Of a DNA stretch of 23,217 nt, positions 22,681-23,217 are shown piece after piece. Position numbers and translations under genes: made by a program. Under the pieces are notes generated by a model. It did not search any database. It was not told the DNA's origin and worked only from the letters and a program-made list of their open reading frames with translations. The DNA comes from JBJXFY01 sp046155815 (GTDB lineage: Bacteria; Verrucomicrobiota; Verrucomicrobiia; Limisphaerales; CAIMTB01), in contig JBJXFY010000110.1 of NCBI GenBank assembly GCA_046155815.1, forward strand, positions 1-23,217, given 5' to 3'. Positions within the stretch are counted from its first letter, which is position 1, and every line of letters begins with the position of its first letter.

Positions 22681-23217
22681 TCACGCCACCAGGCGCACTT
22701 CGATTTCGACGAGGTCGTTCACGAGGTGCTGCCCCAGCCGGTGGAACAGCTTTCCCGAGCCGTAGCGCAGGTTCCATAGCGTGCGATCGAAGGCGAGCAC
22801 CGCCTGCATCGCGGCGCGGCCATCCGGCGTGCGCCCCGCCACGGCAAGGAACGTGAGCGGACGGGTCGTCGCCTTGAGCGTGAAGTCCGCCGACACGCGC
22901 AGGTTGGGCGCACCGGGACTGCTGCCGGGCACCGGCTCCGCCCGTCGCAGGACGAGCCACGCCACCGGGAAGCGCGCGGTGTCGAGGAAATCGTCGCCGT
23001 GCAGATGGTCCAGCAGCACGCGGTTCAGTGCCGTGTCCGCGATGTCCGTGCAGGTGAGGCCGTGCAAATCCAGCGTGAAGTCGCCGCCGGCCAGCCAGCC
23101 GTCCCTGAAGACCAGCTTCCCCGCAGTCAGCGGCACCGTGCCGATGTGTTTGTTGAGGAGGTTGCGACCGGTCTAGATGACACGGCTCTCCGCGAGGTCC
23201 ACCGGGCGTTCGCCGTC
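22681..23217 (-). pseudogene. YceI family gene interrupted by in-frame TAG (5' end outside window)
   Basis: The 3' 490 nt encode a clear YceI barrel: GRNLLNKHIGTVPLTAGKL, DGWLAGGDFTLDL, DFLDTARFPVAWLVL, ADFTLKATTRPLTF, FDRTLWNLRYGSG, and a closing LVNDLVEIEVRLV. Upstream in the same frame, TAG (23175-23173) sits between VDLAESRVI and TGRN. In YceI proteins this position is usually the Trp of the VxWxG motif, so TGG to TAG is the likely change. The frame remains open from there to the window edge. A GTG at 23136 could start a 151-residue product without the first strand, signal peptide or usual N terminus. Sequencing error is possible at this edge. Confidence 0.65.

Overview
The window is about 23.2 kb of very GC-rich bacterial DNA, densely packed with genes on both strands. 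No tRNA, rRNA, CRISPR array, integrase or transposase was seen. The gene types suggest Verrucomicrobiota or a PVC relative, perhaps the Pedosphaera/Limisphaera side. Pointers are a ThuA-DUF1080 fusion, twin-arginine-exported Gfo/Idh/MocA and sugar-isomerase proteins, a prepilin-like protein of the FTLIELLVV / H-x9-DG kind, a sulfatase remnant of the large PVC type, and a bacterial alpha-2-macroglobulin with a CSEQ motif. lpxD indicates a lipid A-making, Gram-negative-type envelope. The phylum is an inference from these families, not a proven placement. Most start codons have no visible Shine-Dalgarno sequence.

Layout. 1-3419: 3' part of an alpha-2-macroglobulin gene (+), open at the left edge. 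3565-3993: NUDIX/MutT hydrolase (+). 4083-7513: a self-contained operon of a YtrA-type GntR repressor, an ABC ATPase and a duplicated ABC-2 permease (+), preceded by a perfect 9-6-9 palindrome beside a TTGACA box. 7520-8674: iron-type alcohol dehydrogenase (-). 8879-10101: a SYLF/YSC84 protein followed by a small exported helical protein (-). 10174-10685: remnant of an arylsulfatase gene (-), with the catalytic core deleted and a frameshift near the 3' end. 10772-12274: rhamnulokinase (-). 12436-13152 and 13206-14096: prepilin-like protein and short-chain dehydrogenase (+). 14201-15547: tyrosyl-tRNA synthetase (-), divergent from panD-lpxD (15782-17246, +). 17326-21390: a sugar-oxidation-type group with the ThuA-DUF1080 protein (+), a Tat-exported TIM-barrel isomerase (-) and a Tat-exported Gfo/Idh/MocA protein (+). 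21429-22633: YceI protein and an overlapping membrane-anchored rhodanese (+). 22681-23217: a second YceI gene (-), interrupted by an in-frame TAG and running off the right edge.

How the genes work together. The GntR-ABC operon is probably autoregulated through its palindrome. panD (beta-alanine for pantothenate/CoA) and lpxD (lipid A) are only 1 nt apart and probably cotranscribed. The 17.3-21.4 kb genes resemble gene sets for oxidation and cleavage of sugars outside the cytoplasm through 3-keto intermediates, but the Gfo/Idh/MocA member lacks the usual EKP lysine. Short GC-rich palindromes lie in several intergenic gaps and look like a dispersed REP-like family.
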